From positions 1 to 39,181 of the IMG/VR virus record IMGVR_UViG_3300046163_000073: 39,181 nt of DNA; one strand, written 5' to 3'. This DNA comes from a virus. This document shows positions 22,715-30,163 of the stretch, piece after piece. The stretch's first letter is position 1. Each line of letters starts with the position of its first letter. Made by a program: the position numbers and the translations under genes. The notes under the pieces are model-generated. The model was given only the letters and a program-made list of their open reading frames with translations, made no database searches and was not told where the DNA came from.

Positions 22715-23050
22715 TTACCCTTCCCATTTTTTTAACAAATTTCTTGCATAGGCTCGAATATCTTCTCTTTTTTCTTTGTCCGATAATAACTGCTTAATAT
22801 CCGTTGATAATTCTTGAGCTAATTTATTAGATACTTTATCTGCAAGGTCTTTTTCTAAATTTTCAGCCATATGGTGCTTTACTTTTTCTTTGTCTACTTT
22901 TTCCCACACACTAGCAAAAAAATCGTTTGGAACTTGAAATTTACTCTGATAAGGTATAGAAACCCCCTCATCCAAATGTTTAATAATTGCTTTTGTAGCA
23001 CTTTTTACCATTTGCTCGCTTAATTCTTTTACCATATTTTCTGTATTCAT
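22715..23050 (-). CDS. hypothetical helical protein, moron cassette 2 (111 aa)
   Basis: All-helical and charged (MVKELSEQMVKSATKAIIKHLD, EKVKHHMAENLEKDLADKVSNKLAQEL). AAAGGATTAG is its ribosome binding site. It is transcribed against the head operon from its own promoter at 23080. No family recognised; an accessory role is inferred from its position. Confidence 0.6.
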   Translation of the reverse strand: MNTENMVKELSEQMVKSATKAIIKHLDEGVSIPYQSKFQVPNDFFASVWEKVDKEKVKHHMAENLEKDLADKVSNKLAQELSTDIKQLLSDKEKREDIRAYARNLLKKWEG

Positions 23051-23079
23051 ATTTCTAATCCTTTAAATTAAATTACTCA

Positions 23080-23108
23080 ACTATACCAAAACCCACAAAA
23101 AACATCAA
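23080..23108 (-). promoter_or_regulatory. leftward moron promoter 2
   Basis: On the minus strand, -35 TTGATG (23108-23103), 17-bp spacer, extended -10 TGGTATAGT (hexamer 23085-23080). Site G begins 60 bp upstream. Confidence 0.65.
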
Positions 23109-23144
23109 TAATATTAAACTTTTTAATAAAAAACCATTCTAACT

Positions 23145-23159
23145 GTTACTAACCTACCC
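23145..23159. promoter_or_regulatory. repeated operator-like element (site G), shared by divergent promoters
   Basis: GTTAC TAACC TACCC: 10 bp before the rightward -10 (23169) and 60 bp from the leftward -10 (23085). Confidence 0.65.
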
Positions 23160-23165
23160 AAAATA

Positions 23166-23174
23166 TGATATAAT
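23166..23174 (+). promoter_or_regulatory. late promoter 2 (small RNA promoter)
   Basis: TGATATAAT, extended -10, hexamer 23169-23174. The transcription start is expected near 23181. Confidence 0.7.
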
Positions 23175-23180
23175 ATCATT

Positions 23181-23264
23181 GTATTAGTACTATGATTAGC
23201 AATTAATTATAGTTTCAACTATAAGTAGAAACTTAAGCCAATAAGTATCTACTTTCTTTTTTTT
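23181..23264 (+). ncRNA. candidate phage small RNA (about 84 nt)
   Basis: It lies between a strong promoter and an intrinsic terminator and contains no coding frame of note. The 5' part folds as ACTATGATT (23189-23197) with AATTATAGT (23205-23213); alternatively TATAGTT (23208-23214) pairs with AACTATA (23217-23223), so two 5' folds are possible. The 3' end is the terminator stem plus U-tract, as in Hfq-type or other regulatory RNAs. Its target is unknown. Confidence 0.6.
23223..23264 (+). terminator. intrinsic terminator of the small RNA
   Basis: AAGTAGA (23223-23229) pairs with TCTACTT (23248-23254) and, after one A-A mismatch, ACTTA pairs with TAAGT around an AGCCAA loop; TTCTTTTTTTT-type tract follows at once. 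Confidence 0.8.
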
Positions 23265-23317
23265 AAACCTAAAAACATCAATAATATTAAACTTTTTAAT
23301 AAAAAACTAATCTAAGT

Positions 23318-23332
23318 GTTACCAACTTACCC
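23318..23332 (+). promoter_or_regulatory. repeated operator-like element (site G2)
   Basis: GTTAC CAACT TACCC, 10 bp before the -10 at 23342. No leftward promoter at 60 bp; the small-RNA terminator lies there. Confidence 0.6.
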
Positions 23333-23338
23333 AAAATA

Positions 23339-23347
23339 TGATATAAT
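23339..23347 (+). promoter_or_regulatory. late promoter 3 (scaffold/capsid)
   Basis: TGATATAAT, hexamer 23342-23347, reading the scaffold gene at 23375 and the major capsid gene. Confidence 0.7.
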
Positions 23348-23374
23348 AAGTAAATTTAAATTGGAGTATTTAAA

Positions 23375-24109
23375 ATGTTAGAAGATATTATTAAAGAATT
23401 ATCGGACGATAATCATGTTGCCTATATTAAAGGCTTAGACGAAAAAGCTCAAAATGTGGATACATTAACTACTGAAGTCAATGACTTAGAAAATGAATCT
23501 AATACATTTAAAAACAAAGCTCAAGATGCAATTGAGAGCAGAGATAAGGTCAAGACACTTATTAAAAATGAATTAGGTATTACAGAAATTAGCGGTGAGA
23601 GCTTAAGAGAAATAGCAAACAATAAAGGCACTAAAGGAGATGAAAAACTTTTAGCAGAAATTGAAAACTATAAATCTCAAATGGAAAGCATATCAAATGA
23701 CCATAAGTCTAAAGAGAGTGAATACATTTCGCAGATTAGAGATTTAAAGCTAGGATCAACTTTATCTGATTTAGTTAATTCATCTAATATAATTGATGAT
23801 AAAACAGCTAGAGCAGATGCAATGAATATTGTTAAATCACAGTTAAGCTATGATGACAATAACAATCCAGTATTTAAAAATGAAGATGGTACTACTAAAT
23901 TTAATAGTAACGGTCAAGCATATACTATTCAAGATGGGATTAATGATTTGATATCAAGCAGACCATATTTAGCAAAGCCAACAACGGAAAGTGGTGCAGG
24001 AACTCAGGGAAACCAACAACCGCAAACACCACCAGTTAATCAAGTTGCACAAGATGCAAAACAAAAAGGCGACTTAAACGGTTTTTTAAGTGCTTCAATA
24101 CAAAAATAA
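23375..24109 (+). CDS. putative scaffold protein (244 aa)
   Basis: Residues about 20-125 form a long coiled coil with many E, K, S and N; the C-terminus (about 200-244) is Q/P-rich and ends in a basic helix (AQDAKQKGDLNGFLSASIQK), the usual capsid-binding end of scaffolds. It is directly upstream of the major capsid gene and starts from its own late promoter. It should guide capsid assembly and be absent from the mature head. Confidence 0.75.
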   Translation: MLEDIIKELSDDNHVAYIKGLDEKAQNVDTLTTEVNDLENESNTFKNKAQDAIESRDKVKTLIKNELGITEISGESLREIANNKGTKGDEKLLAEIENYKSQMESISNDHKSKESEYISQIRDLKLGSTLSDLVNSSNIIDDKTARADAMNIVKSQLSYDDNNNPVFKNEDGTTKFNSNGQAYTIQDGINDLISSRPYLAKPTTESGAGTQGNQQPQTPPVNQVAQDAKQKGDLNGFLSASIQK

Positions 24110-24120
24110 GGAAAATATAA

Positions 24121-25269
24121 ATGAATTCAAATGAACTATTGGCATCCCTAAACGCGGATGTAATGAATGAAGCTTTTGAGATAGCAAGAACAAACATACC
24201 AGGTGTTATTGGTACTATTAAAATGGGTGCAAGTAGAATTCCAGAGTCGGGCTCTAAATTATCTTGGATGGATATGCAAATTTCAGCAGGTGGAGATACT
24301 GTAAATGGTGCTATTGCTAACAACGTAACAACTTTAGTTGTAGATGATGGTTCTAAGTTTAGAGCAGGTATGCAAATATCGGTTAAAGATTCAGATGAGG
24401 TTATGCTAGTTACAGCAGTATCAACTAATTCACTTACAGTTACAAGAGGATTTGGTGGAACAACAGCAGTTGCAATAGTAGATGATGCAGTTGTTACAAT
24501 TGATTCAGTTGGTAGAGGCGAAAACTCACTAGGAGAAGATGATGGGATTGTTGAACCAACACCAAAAGATAACTTATTCCAAACATTCGATACACAGTTA
24601 AACTTCTCTAGAAGAATGATGGCAACAGCACAGCATGGGAACATGAACTCAATCACTACTCAAATTAGTGAAAGAATGAAGCAATTAATGATTCAAATGA
24701 ATAGAGCATTAATTAAAGGTAGAAAAGCAACTGCTACTGTAGGTTCAGATTCAGTAACTTTTGTTGGTGGTGTAAAATATTACTTAGATCAAACTGGTGC
24801 TTTAAATGTTGATAACTCAGGTGCAGTTTTAACAGAAACTAAACTTGATGATTTATCAGAGGCTATTTTATTAGCAGGTGGAACTTCAGATACTATTGCA
24901 GTAAACACTAGACTTGGAAGAAAACTGACTGCTTTAATGAGAGCTAATTTCCAATCTCAAAGATTATCAGAGTCACAAGATGATAAAGGTGCAGTTTCAA
25001 GAATTGTTTCAGACTTACCATTAGTTGGAAATGTAAACCAAATTGTTATTGATACAAACCTAAATGATGATGAATTAATTATGTATGATTCAAGCATGAT
25101 TGAAATTATCCCTATGGGGGCAGGTAATGGAGAGCAAGACGGTAATTGGCAGACTAAAGATGCTACAGCCCAAGGTCAAGATGGTGTTAAAGTTAGAATT
25201 ATCGGTGACTTCTCATTTGAGATTAAACAAGCGGAAACACATTTCCATAGATTATATAATATTGGCTAG
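24121..25269 (+). CDS. major capsid protein, HK97-fold (DUF5309/SU10-like) (382 aa)
   Basis: Placed right after the scaffold and AAGGAAA. The layout resembles SU10-type capsid proteins: N-terminal arm, an inserted beta-domain (about 60-135, TLVVDDGSKFRAGMQISV...LTVTRGFGG), then LFQTFDTQLNFSRR, ISERMKQLMIQMNRALIKGRK, and a C-terminal QTKDATAQGQDGVKVRIIGDFSFEI. Dense Thr/Val/Ala use is typical of a highly expressed structural protein. Confidence 0.82.
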   Translation: MNSNELLASLNADVMNEAFEIARTNIPGVIGTIKMGASRIPESGSKLSWMDMQISAGGDTVNGAIANNVTTLVVDDGSKFRAGMQISVKDSDEVMLVTAVSTNSLTVTRGFGGTTAVAIVDDAVVTIDSVGRGENSLGEDDGIVEPTPKDNLFQTFDTQLNFSRRMMATAQHGNMNSITTQISERMKQLMIQMNRALIKGRKATATVGSDSVTFVGGVKYYLDQTGALNVDNSGAVLTETKLDDLSEAILLAGGTSDTIAVNTRLGRKLTALMRANFQSQRLSESQDDKGAVSRIVSDLPLVGNVNQIVIDTNLNDDELIMYDSSMIEIIPMGAGNGEQDGNWQTKDATAQGQDGVKVRIIGDFSFEIKQAETHFHRLYNIG

Positions 25270-25271
25270 TC

Positions 25272-25523
25272 ATGGCTAAGTTTAAATCTACGAAATTGGA
25301 CAAGCAGATAGCAGTACCTAATACTAGGACTGTTATCAAGTTTAAGAAGGGCTTCTACGCAACAACAAAAAAAGTTGAACTAGAGGCTATTCGAAAAGCA
25401 AAAGGTGTTGAAGAAATAAAAGATACACCAGAGGCTATTCGAAAAGCAAAAGGTGTTGAAGAAATAAAAGGTGTTGAAGAAATAAAAGGTGTTGAAGAAA
25501 TAAAAGATACACCAGCAGGATAA
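25272..25523 (+). CDS. repeat-containing head-region protein (83 aa)
   Basis: A basic N-terminus (about 1-37) is followed by near-identical repeats EAIRKAKGVEEIKDTP and shorter GVEEIK units. Located between capsid and neck genes. The repeats may form a rod or be a slippage-prone linker. No family recognised. Confidence 0.6.
   Translation: MAKFKSTKLDKQIAVPNTRTVIKFKKGFYATTKKVELEAIRKAKGVEEIKDTPEAIRKAKGVEEIKGVEEIKGVEEIKDTPAG
25383..25514 (+). repeat. nested tandem repeat in the head-region gene
   Basis: A 48-bp unit (25383-25430) is followed by the first 39 bp again (25431-25469), then two exact 18-bp copies of GGTGTTGAAGAAATAAAA (25470-25487, 25488-25505), and GATACACCA closes the array. All units are multiples of 3, so the frame is kept. 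The identity implies recent slippage. Confidence 0.9.
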
Positions 25524-25573
25524 AGTTTATAGTGTCCTTTTTTAAGGGCATTATTAAGCCTTAAAGGAACAAA

Positions 25574-26050
25574 ATGATATTTAATGAGATAAAAAAACCT
25601 GTTTCCTTAGAAACTACACTATCTGTAGCTAAAGGTTCTGCACAAGGCTTAGGACAAGCATTATTAGCTAATGATGGACAACCAGCTAAGACTGTCTTAG
25701 CTGTAGGATATACCAATACAGGCAAGGTACAAGGCGTATCTTTAGGTGATGGGAATGTTGTTGAGGTTAATGGGGTTGCTGTAAGCAGTATAAATGACTT
25801 TAAAGCAACTATACCAACAGATAGTACAACTGATTTAACACCCGTATTAACTGCTATAAGTAATTTAAACGATATAACACCTGCAGATGCTAGAAGTGCA
25901 TTTAATGAAGCTGATTTTAAAGACAAAAATACAGAACTTGAAATACACAACTGGCTAGATAGTTACACGAATAAAGACAACTGGAAGGAAAGTGCTACAG
26001 TTGATGCAGATGTAGTAGCTACAGCAGTATGGGATAAGGTAATAGAATAA
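25574..26050 (+). CDS. putative virion protein (158 aa)
   Basis: LETTLSVAKGSAQGLGQALLAND, a beta-rich N-domain, then a linker and LEIHNWLDSYTNKDNWKES...VVATAVWDKVIE. The AVWD ending resembles phage head-fibre or decoration proteins. Unknown function. Confidence 0.55.
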   Translation: MIFNEIKKPVSLETTLSVAKGSAQGLGQALLANDGQPAKTVLAVGYTNTGKVQGVSLGDGNVVEVNGVAVSSINDFKATIPTDSTTDLTPVLTAISNLNDITPADARSAFNEADFKDKNTELEIHNWLDSYTNKDNWKESATVDADVVATAVWDKVIE

Positions 26051-26256
26051 TGACTTATGCAGAGAAATTATCATCATTAAGTAATGTTAGTAATGTAACA
26101 GCTAAAGAGCATTTACATAATATTACTTTTGAAGTTAGAAAAATACCAACAAACGAAAATTACTCATTAAGTACAAGCTTAAAAGGTATAAGCACCAATA
26201 CTAACTTAAAATCTATAAATACAAGTGCTTCATTAACAATTATAAAAGGAAAGTAA
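26050..26256 (+). CDS. hypothetical protein (68 aa)
   Basis: Ser/Asn/Thr-rich, with a helical start (MTYAEKLSSLSNV). It shares one base with each neighbour's stop or start. Probably a small structural protein; unrecognised. Confidence 0.5.
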   Translation: MTYAEKLSSLSNVSNVTAKEHLHNITFEVRKIPTNENYSLSTSLKGISTNTNLKSINTSASLTIIKGK

Positions 26257-26582
26257 TGGATAAATTAGAAAGTATAACAAGGGGTGATAGCATTCCTGAG
26301 ATAAATTTCACATTAGAAAGTATTGATAGTGTGGCTGGATGGAGTGCTACAGCTTCATTTTTTGACAATCAAGGAAATAACCCCGTAGAAATAAACCTAG
26401 ATGATAGCGTAGCTGTTGAGAGTGGTAATTTAGTATTTAAAGGACACCTAACATCTACGAATTCAATGTTGTTAGTAGCAAATAGTTATAAAGTATCATT
26501 TAAAGCTATTAACCCTACTGCAAATGATACATCTATAGAAGATATTTATAGCATAGATATCAAAGACAATTTACAAGATTAA
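26256..26582 (+). CDS. putative beta-sandwich structural protein (108 aa)
   Basis: ITRGDSIPEINFTLES...GWSATASFFDNQGNNP...YKVSFKAI looks like an immunoglobulin-like/BppU-type small domain found in head or tail accessory proteins. Inferred from strand pattern only. Confidence 0.5.
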   Translation: MDKLESITRGDSIPEINFTLESIDSVAGWSATASFFDNQGNNPVEINLDDSVAVESGNLVFKGHLTSTNSMLLVANSYKVSFKAINPTANDTSIEDIYSIDIKDNLQD

Positions 26583-26590
26583 GGAATAAA

Positions 26591-27010
26591 ATGTCATTAA
26601 TTATTTACCCAGCAGCAGATTATGATTCATTTTGTAGTGTTTCAGATGCTACTACTATACTTGATAACAACTTATTAAGTATTAGCGAATGGACTGCACT
26701 TGACAACACGAACAAAGAAAAGCTTTTAAGACAAGCTACATTATTGATATCAACTAGAATTAAACTACCTGATACACTAGAAACAAATCTAAAAAAAGCA
26801 ACTGCATATTTAGCTAATTACTCTATCGGTAAAGATATGACTAACTCGTCAAGCGATAGTAATGTAAAGATTGAAGAAATAGCAGGTACTATTAAAACAG
26901 AATATTTCAGCCCAAATAAAAGCGACAATGATTTTCCCGACATTGTAGATATGTTACTAAGTAGTTATGGGATTGTTCAAAGTGGTAGCTTTGTAATGGA
27001 TAGAGCGTAA
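26591..27010 (+). CDS. head-tail adaptor, DnaT-like/gp6-like (139 aa)
   Basis: YDSFCSVSDATTILDNNLLSISEWTALDNTNKEKLLRQATLLIST matches the helical DnaT-like/gp6 connector family (aromatic-s-v-x-eA...W...eeKE.LLr.At...). Its place directly before stopper and neck genes supports a connector role under the portal. Confidence 0.65.
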   Translation: MSLIIYPAADYDSFCSVSDATTILDNNLLSISEWTALDNTNKEKLLRQATLLISTRIKLPDTLETNLKKATAYLANYSIGKDMTNSSSDSNVKIEEIAGTIKTEYFSPNKSDNDFPDIVDMLLSSYGIVQSGSFVMDRA

Positions 27011-27381
27011 TGAGTTACATTGCTAAAATTGAAAAAGCTTTAAGTAAGCACGGTTCAAGTGGTCGAATTATTACTAAAGGTCAAGAGCTTTCTCTTGGGG
27101 ATGCTGGTTATGATGATATGGATACTGATAATAATAAAGGTACTCCAACTTATACAGATGTTGACATTTTGCCAACTAAAAACGATACCCAAAAGCTTCA
27201 AAGCATTTCAAGTGATTTAGTTGGTAAAGAGGTAGTAACATTTTTATTTTATAGCGATATGGATATAAATAGAGTTGATCACAATATAGAATTTAATTCG
27301 AATGTTTATTCATTAGTAGATATAGAAAAAACGATATATCGAGATGAACTATTAATTTATAAGGTCATTGGTGCTAACTAA
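27010..27381 (+). CDS. putative head-tail stopper (123 aa)
   Basis: A beta-rich protein (TYTDVDILPTKNDTQKLQS, KEVVTFLFYSDMD, NSNVYSLVDIEKT). The fold pattern and the gene order adaptor-stopper-neck-tail terminator indicate head-closure function, though the sequence alone is weak. Confidence 0.6.
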   Translation: MSYIAKIEKALSKHGSSGRIITKGQELSLGDAGYDDMDTDNNKGTPTYTDVDILPTKNDTQKLQSISSDLVGKEVVTFLFYSDMDINRVDHNIEFNSNVYSLVDIEKTIYRDELLIYKVIGAN

Positions 27382-27704
27382 TGGGTTTAAATGAAGAACT
27401 AAGTGTTATACTAAGTGCTACTGATGAAGTGGTTTTTAAAAAGGCTACTAAACTAAGAGTTCAACTAGTAAAGGCAACTCCAAAGCTTACAGGTCAATTA
27501 GTTTCTTCATGGACACCATTAAAGAAAAAAGGCGAGGGTCATTATGTTTTGACTAATACGCAAGATTATGCAGAGATTAGATTGCAAAAATATAGAAAAG
27601 TCAAGGGCATTACTTACGGGTCTTTAAAATTCCCAAATGGTATTAATCCAATAATCGCACAAATGAATAATGAAATAGAAAAAAGTTTAAAAGGTATAAA
27701 ATGA
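27381..27704 (+). CDS. HK97 gp10-like neck/tail-completion protein (107 aa)
   Basis: KLRVQLVKATPKLTGQLVSSWTPLKKK...YVLTNTQDYAEIRLQ contains the V-x-x-TP-x-x-TG-x-L-x-x-S-W and N-x-x-x-YA signatures of HK97 gp10-like proteins that join head and tail. Confidence 0.75.
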   Translation: MGLNEELSVILSATDEVVFKKATKLRVQLVKATPKLTGQLVSSWTPLKKKGEGHYVLTNTQDYAEIRLQKYRKVKGITYGSLKFPNGINPIIAQMNNEIEKSLKGIK

Positions 27705-28111
27705 GTGTATCAATATTAGAAACAGCAGTTACAATACAAAGATATGTAGTGCAAAATATCGCAGAAACTGGATTAACTGTATCAGATATCAATGTGTTTG
27801 ATGATAAATTCGATGATAGCAATAAAAGCAAATGGATAGCTTTAGATACTTACCCAGTTGCTAATAATTTAATAGCTGTAAATGGAACAGTAGCAGGTGT
27901 ACAAGAGCTTTTAACAACTGTAGATATATATTGTTACAATACTAATAAAAAGAATACTTATGGTTTAGTTGATGATGTAAAATCTATGCTAGAGAATAGA
28001 GAGCTAGATAATGGTGTTATTGTTAGGCTTGGAACACCACAACCACCAAACAAATTACAAAATAATGTTTGGGAATGTGTAGTTTCTTTTAGTGTTACTC
28101 AGAGCGGATAA
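27701..28111 (+). CDS. putative tail terminator protein (136 aa)
   Basis: Order and size match siphovirus tail terminators (gpU-like): a helical start, KWIALDTYPVANN, GVQELLTTVDIYCYN, and a final [10 protein letters not shown] strand. It ends tail-tube polymerisation and connects to the neck. Its 3' end overlaps a convergent leftward gene by 17 bases. Confidence 0.65.
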   Translation: MSVSILETAVTIQRYVVQNIAETGLTVSDINVFDDKFDDSNKSKWIALDTYPVANNLIAVNGTVAGVQELLTTVDIYCYNTNKKNTYGLVDDVKSMLENRELDNGVIVRLGTPQPPNKLQNNVWECVVSFSVTQSG

Positions 28112-28550
28112 AGCTTATAACTTCATCTTTATCAATATTAAACATATTAGTTTTTACGTTTAGTTTTTTAATGTAATTCAAAATAGTATACCTACTCTTA
28201 TTGTTTTGAGTTGCAAATTTTCTAACAGATAACCATTTGTTCTTAACTATTGTTTCTAAAATATCTACTTCTAATTTTCTTATTTTAAAAGATTTATCAT
28301 TTTTAGTTAAGATTCTATCTACTCTATTTAATACAAAGATATGACCATTTATAATAAATCTATAGTTTCCTAAGCTTACTCTGTTTTCTATCATTTCAGC
28401 ATATAATTGTGATACTTTAGATATATTTCTTTTATTACCTCTGTAATCCCAAATAGTTTTTCTTGCAATTTCTAAGAAATCAGCTAACTTAACATCCGTA
28501 TCTATGTCATGATAATACTTGATTATGTTTAATGTTTTATTATTGTTCAT
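28095..28550 (-). CDS. HTH DNA-binding protein, moron cassette 3 gene 2 (151 aa)
   Basis: Two possible helix-turn-helix units: [21 protein letters not shown] (about 21-41) and [23 protein letters not shown] (about 105-130). In between lies a beta-hairpin ([17 protein letters not shown]). The combination suggests a regulator or homing-type DNA binder. It is co-transcribed with the pentapeptide-repeat gene (4-base overlap). A candidate for the protein that binds the repeated GTAAC elements. Confidence 0.6.
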   Translation of the reverse strand: MNNNKTLNIIKYYHDIDTDVKLADFLEIARKTIWDYRGNKRNISKVSQLYAEMIENRVSLGNYRFIINGHIFVLNRVDRILTKNDKSFKIRKLEVDILETIVKNKWLSVRKFATQNNKSRYTILNYIKKLNVKTNMFNIDKDEVISFIRSE

Positions 28551-28966
28551 TCTTCATCCTTTAATATATCAGTATATAGAAATATTAATTTTTCATAGTT
28601 ACTGCCATTACCATATTTCCTCCCAACTGCTTCTATAGCTTCATTGGTATCACCCCAAAAGCAACCTAATTGAAACATTACACAGTCTTTATACTTTACT
28701 GCTGTACATAATCTATTAAACTCACCTGCAGTAAATGACTTTATATTTTTAGCTCCAAAAAGGTTAGCTCCTCTAAGGTCTGCTCCATAAAGGTCTGCTC
28801 CATAAAGGTCTGCTCCATAAAGGTCTGCTCCTCTAAGGTTAGCTCCAAAAAGGTTAGCTCCTCTAAGGTTAGCTCCTCTAAGGTTAGCTCCTCTAAGGTT
28901 AGCTCCTCTAAGGTTAGCTCCTCTAAATATTATTTCCCCTTCCAAATTTGTAATTATCATTTTCAA
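28547..28966 (-). CDS. pentapeptide repeat protein, moron cassette 3 gene 1 (139 aa)
   Basis: Residues 15-74 are twelve pentapeptides (RGANL x5, [15 protein letters not shown] x3, [10 protein letters not shown]) matching A(N/D)LXX, which fold as a right-handed beta-helix. Some such proteins mimic DNA and bind gyrase, but this one is short and other roles are possible. The C-terminal 65 residues ([38 protein letters not shown]) form a distinct domain seen with pentapeptide repeats in phages. Ribosome binding site AAAAAGGATTG. Confidence 0.8.
   Translation of the reverse strand: MKMIITNLEGEIIFRGANLRGANLRGANLRGANLRGANLFGANLRGADLYGADLYGADLYGADLRGANLFGAKNIKSFTAGEFNRLCTAVKYKDCVMFQLGCFWGDTNEAIEAVGRKYGNGSNYEKLIFLYTDILKDEE
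28745..28924 (-). repeat. 15-bp tandem repeats coding pentapeptides
   Basis: Twelve 15-bp units based on CTCCTCTAAGGTTAG (plus strand), several exact. Codon choice is identical across units, so expansion was recent. Confidence 0.9.
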
Positions 28967-28978
28967 TCCTTTTTCATA

Positions 28979-29007
28979 ATTGTATAATAAAGAAACTATT
29001 TTATCAA
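28979..29007 (-). promoter_or_regulatory. leftward moron promoter 3
   Basis: On the minus strand, -35 TTGATA (29007-29002), 17-bp spacer, -10 TACAAT (28984-28979). Site H begins 61 bp upstream. Confidence 0.6.
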
Positions 29008-29044
29008 CAAAACAAAGGAAGTAAATATATTTTTATAAAGTAGT

Positions 29045-29059
29045 GTCACGATTAGTAAC
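29045..29059. promoter_or_regulatory. repeated operator-like element (site H), shared by divergent promoters
   Basis: GTCAC GATTA GTAAC: 10 bp before the rightward -10 (29069) and 61 bp from the leftward -10. Confidence 0.65.
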
Positions 29060-29065
29060 AATTAA

Positions 29066-29074
29066 TGCTATAAT
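29066..29074 (+). promoter_or_regulatory. late promoter 4 (tail tube)
   Basis: TGCTATAAT, hexamer 29069-29074, followed by AACAAAGG and the ATG at 29096. Confidence 0.65.
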
Positions 29075-29095
29075 TATAAAAAACAAAGGTATAAA

Positions 29096-30067
29096 ATGAA
29101 AAATAGTAGAAAAACCGCCTTGCTTTTAACAAGTGGAGCAACAGCACCAACAATATCGCAACAATTTATCACAGATAGTGCAGTAGTAGTCAATCCTCAA
29201 ACGGATGACGATAACTATAAAGTTTTAACAGGTTCGCTTGGTGGTGGAAATGTAACTTACACAGATGCAAACAAGGTTACATTAAATCAATCACTTAATC
29301 ACATTATGATTGCTTCTAATCCTGACGGAACATCACTTGCAACACCTCCTCAGTATGGAGAAGCTTTAAAGATATGTGGATTTACTGAAACTATTGATAC
29401 AGCTACAGCAGGACAAGAAACGGTAACTTATACAAACACACAAAGCCCAGCTAAGGGGTCGGTAACTGTTTATCAAGATGGTCATAAATTTTCAGCTACA
29501 AACTCTGTAGTAGGTTCTTTAACTATTGATGGTCAAGCAGGTAGAAAAATGACAATGGGTGTAGCCTTACAAGGTTATTACGATAATGCAGGTATCCCAG
29601 TAGTTGAAGCAACTCCAACACTACCAACTAAAGATAACACTTCACAAGTAGGGTTCACTACAGTTGATTTAGTTACTTTTGATGGTACAGCAGTGACAGC
29701 AGATGCTTTTAGAATTAATATGAATCCTGAAATCGGAAATACTTATGCAACAGGCACAAAAGAATTCAACATTGATGACTACAGTCCAACGATTGAAGTA
29801 GATTTTTTCACAACTAACGCAAACTACTTAACAGCATTTAATGATAGAGCAGATAAAACTGTAAAAGAAATTATCATCCAAACTAACAAAGATGCTTCGG
29901 GAAATATGGTAAGCGGTAAATCTATTCAAATCAAAGCTTCAAGAGCATCTGTGGCAGGTATTAATGATGGTGATACTGATAATAAAATTAAAAGAACATT
30001 AACATTTAATCTAGGTTTAGATGGTTCTCAAATGGCTTTAGAGATTAAGCACGGATACTTTTCTTAA
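29096..30067 (+). CDS. major tail tube protein (323 aa)
   Basis: A Thr/Ala/Gly-rich, beta-strand-rich protein directly before the G/GT chaperone genes, the fixed siphovirus position of the tail tube subunit. AFRINMNPEIGNTYATGTKEFNIDDYSPTIEVDFF and the C-terminal IKRTLTFNLGLDGSQMALEIKHGYF fit tube-protein beta sandwiches. Own late promoter. Confidence 0.78.
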   Translation: MKNSRKTALLLTSGATAPTISQQFITDSAVVVNPQTDDDNYKVLTGSLGGGNVTYTDANKVTLNQSLNHIMIASNPDGTSLATPPQYGEALKICGFTETIDTATAGQETVTYTNTQSPAKGSVTVYQDGHKFSATNSVVGSLTIDGQAGRKMTMGVALQGYYDNAGIPVVEATPTLPTKDNTSQVGFTTVDLVTFDGTAVTADAFRINMNPEIGNTYATGTKEFNIDDYSPTIEVDFFTTNANYLTAFNDRADKTVKEIIIQTNKDASGNMVSGKSIQIKASRASVAGINDGDTDNKIKRTLTFNLGLDGSQMALEIKHGYFS

Positions 30068-30080
30068 TCTAAATTAATTA

Positions 30081-30158
30081 ATCGGTCAAGGTTTTAAATT
30101 CCCTTTTGCTACTTGACCGATACTGTAAAAGCAAAAGGGTAACAACAGCAGAAAAGGG
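30081..30158 (+). promoter_or_regulatory. pseudoknot-like RNA element with decoy Shine-Dalgarno
   Basis: Two interlocked perfect 10-bp stems: ATCGGTCAAG (30081-30090) with CTTGACCGAT (30112-30121), and CCCTTTTGCT (30101-30110, inside the loop of the first) with AGCAAAAGGG (30130-30139). The real ribosome binding site AAAAGGG (30152-30158) can also pair with CCCTTTT (30101-30107). This is an H-type pseudoknot topology in the leader of the tail-chaperone gene; translational control is inferred. Confidence 0.65.
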
Positions 30159-30163
30159 AAAAT

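Larger units (their letters stand above)
23098..23175. repeat. 78-bp direct repeat with late promoter, copy 1 (copy 2 at 23271-23348)
   Basis: The two copies are 173 bp apart, without gaps and with five mismatches. Each includes AAAAACATCAATAATATT, the GTTAC element and the TGATATAAT promoter. Copy 1 drives the small RNA; copy 2 drives the scaffold and capsid genes. Confidence 0.85.

Noticed and set aside
23253-23258. A fifth leftward promoter 60 bp from the site at 23318
   Set aside because: That position is the U-tract of the small-RNA terminator and has no -10-like sequence on the minus strand.
24036-24656. 206-codon leftward open frame
   Set aside because: It lies entirely over the scaffold end and the major capsid gene, has the hydrophobic Val/Ile/Ser-rich look of an antisense shadow and lacks its own ribosome binding site.
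28745-28924. Regular short repeats that might be a CRISPR array
   Set aside because: The units are 15 bp, contiguous, without spacers, and code pentapeptides in frame.
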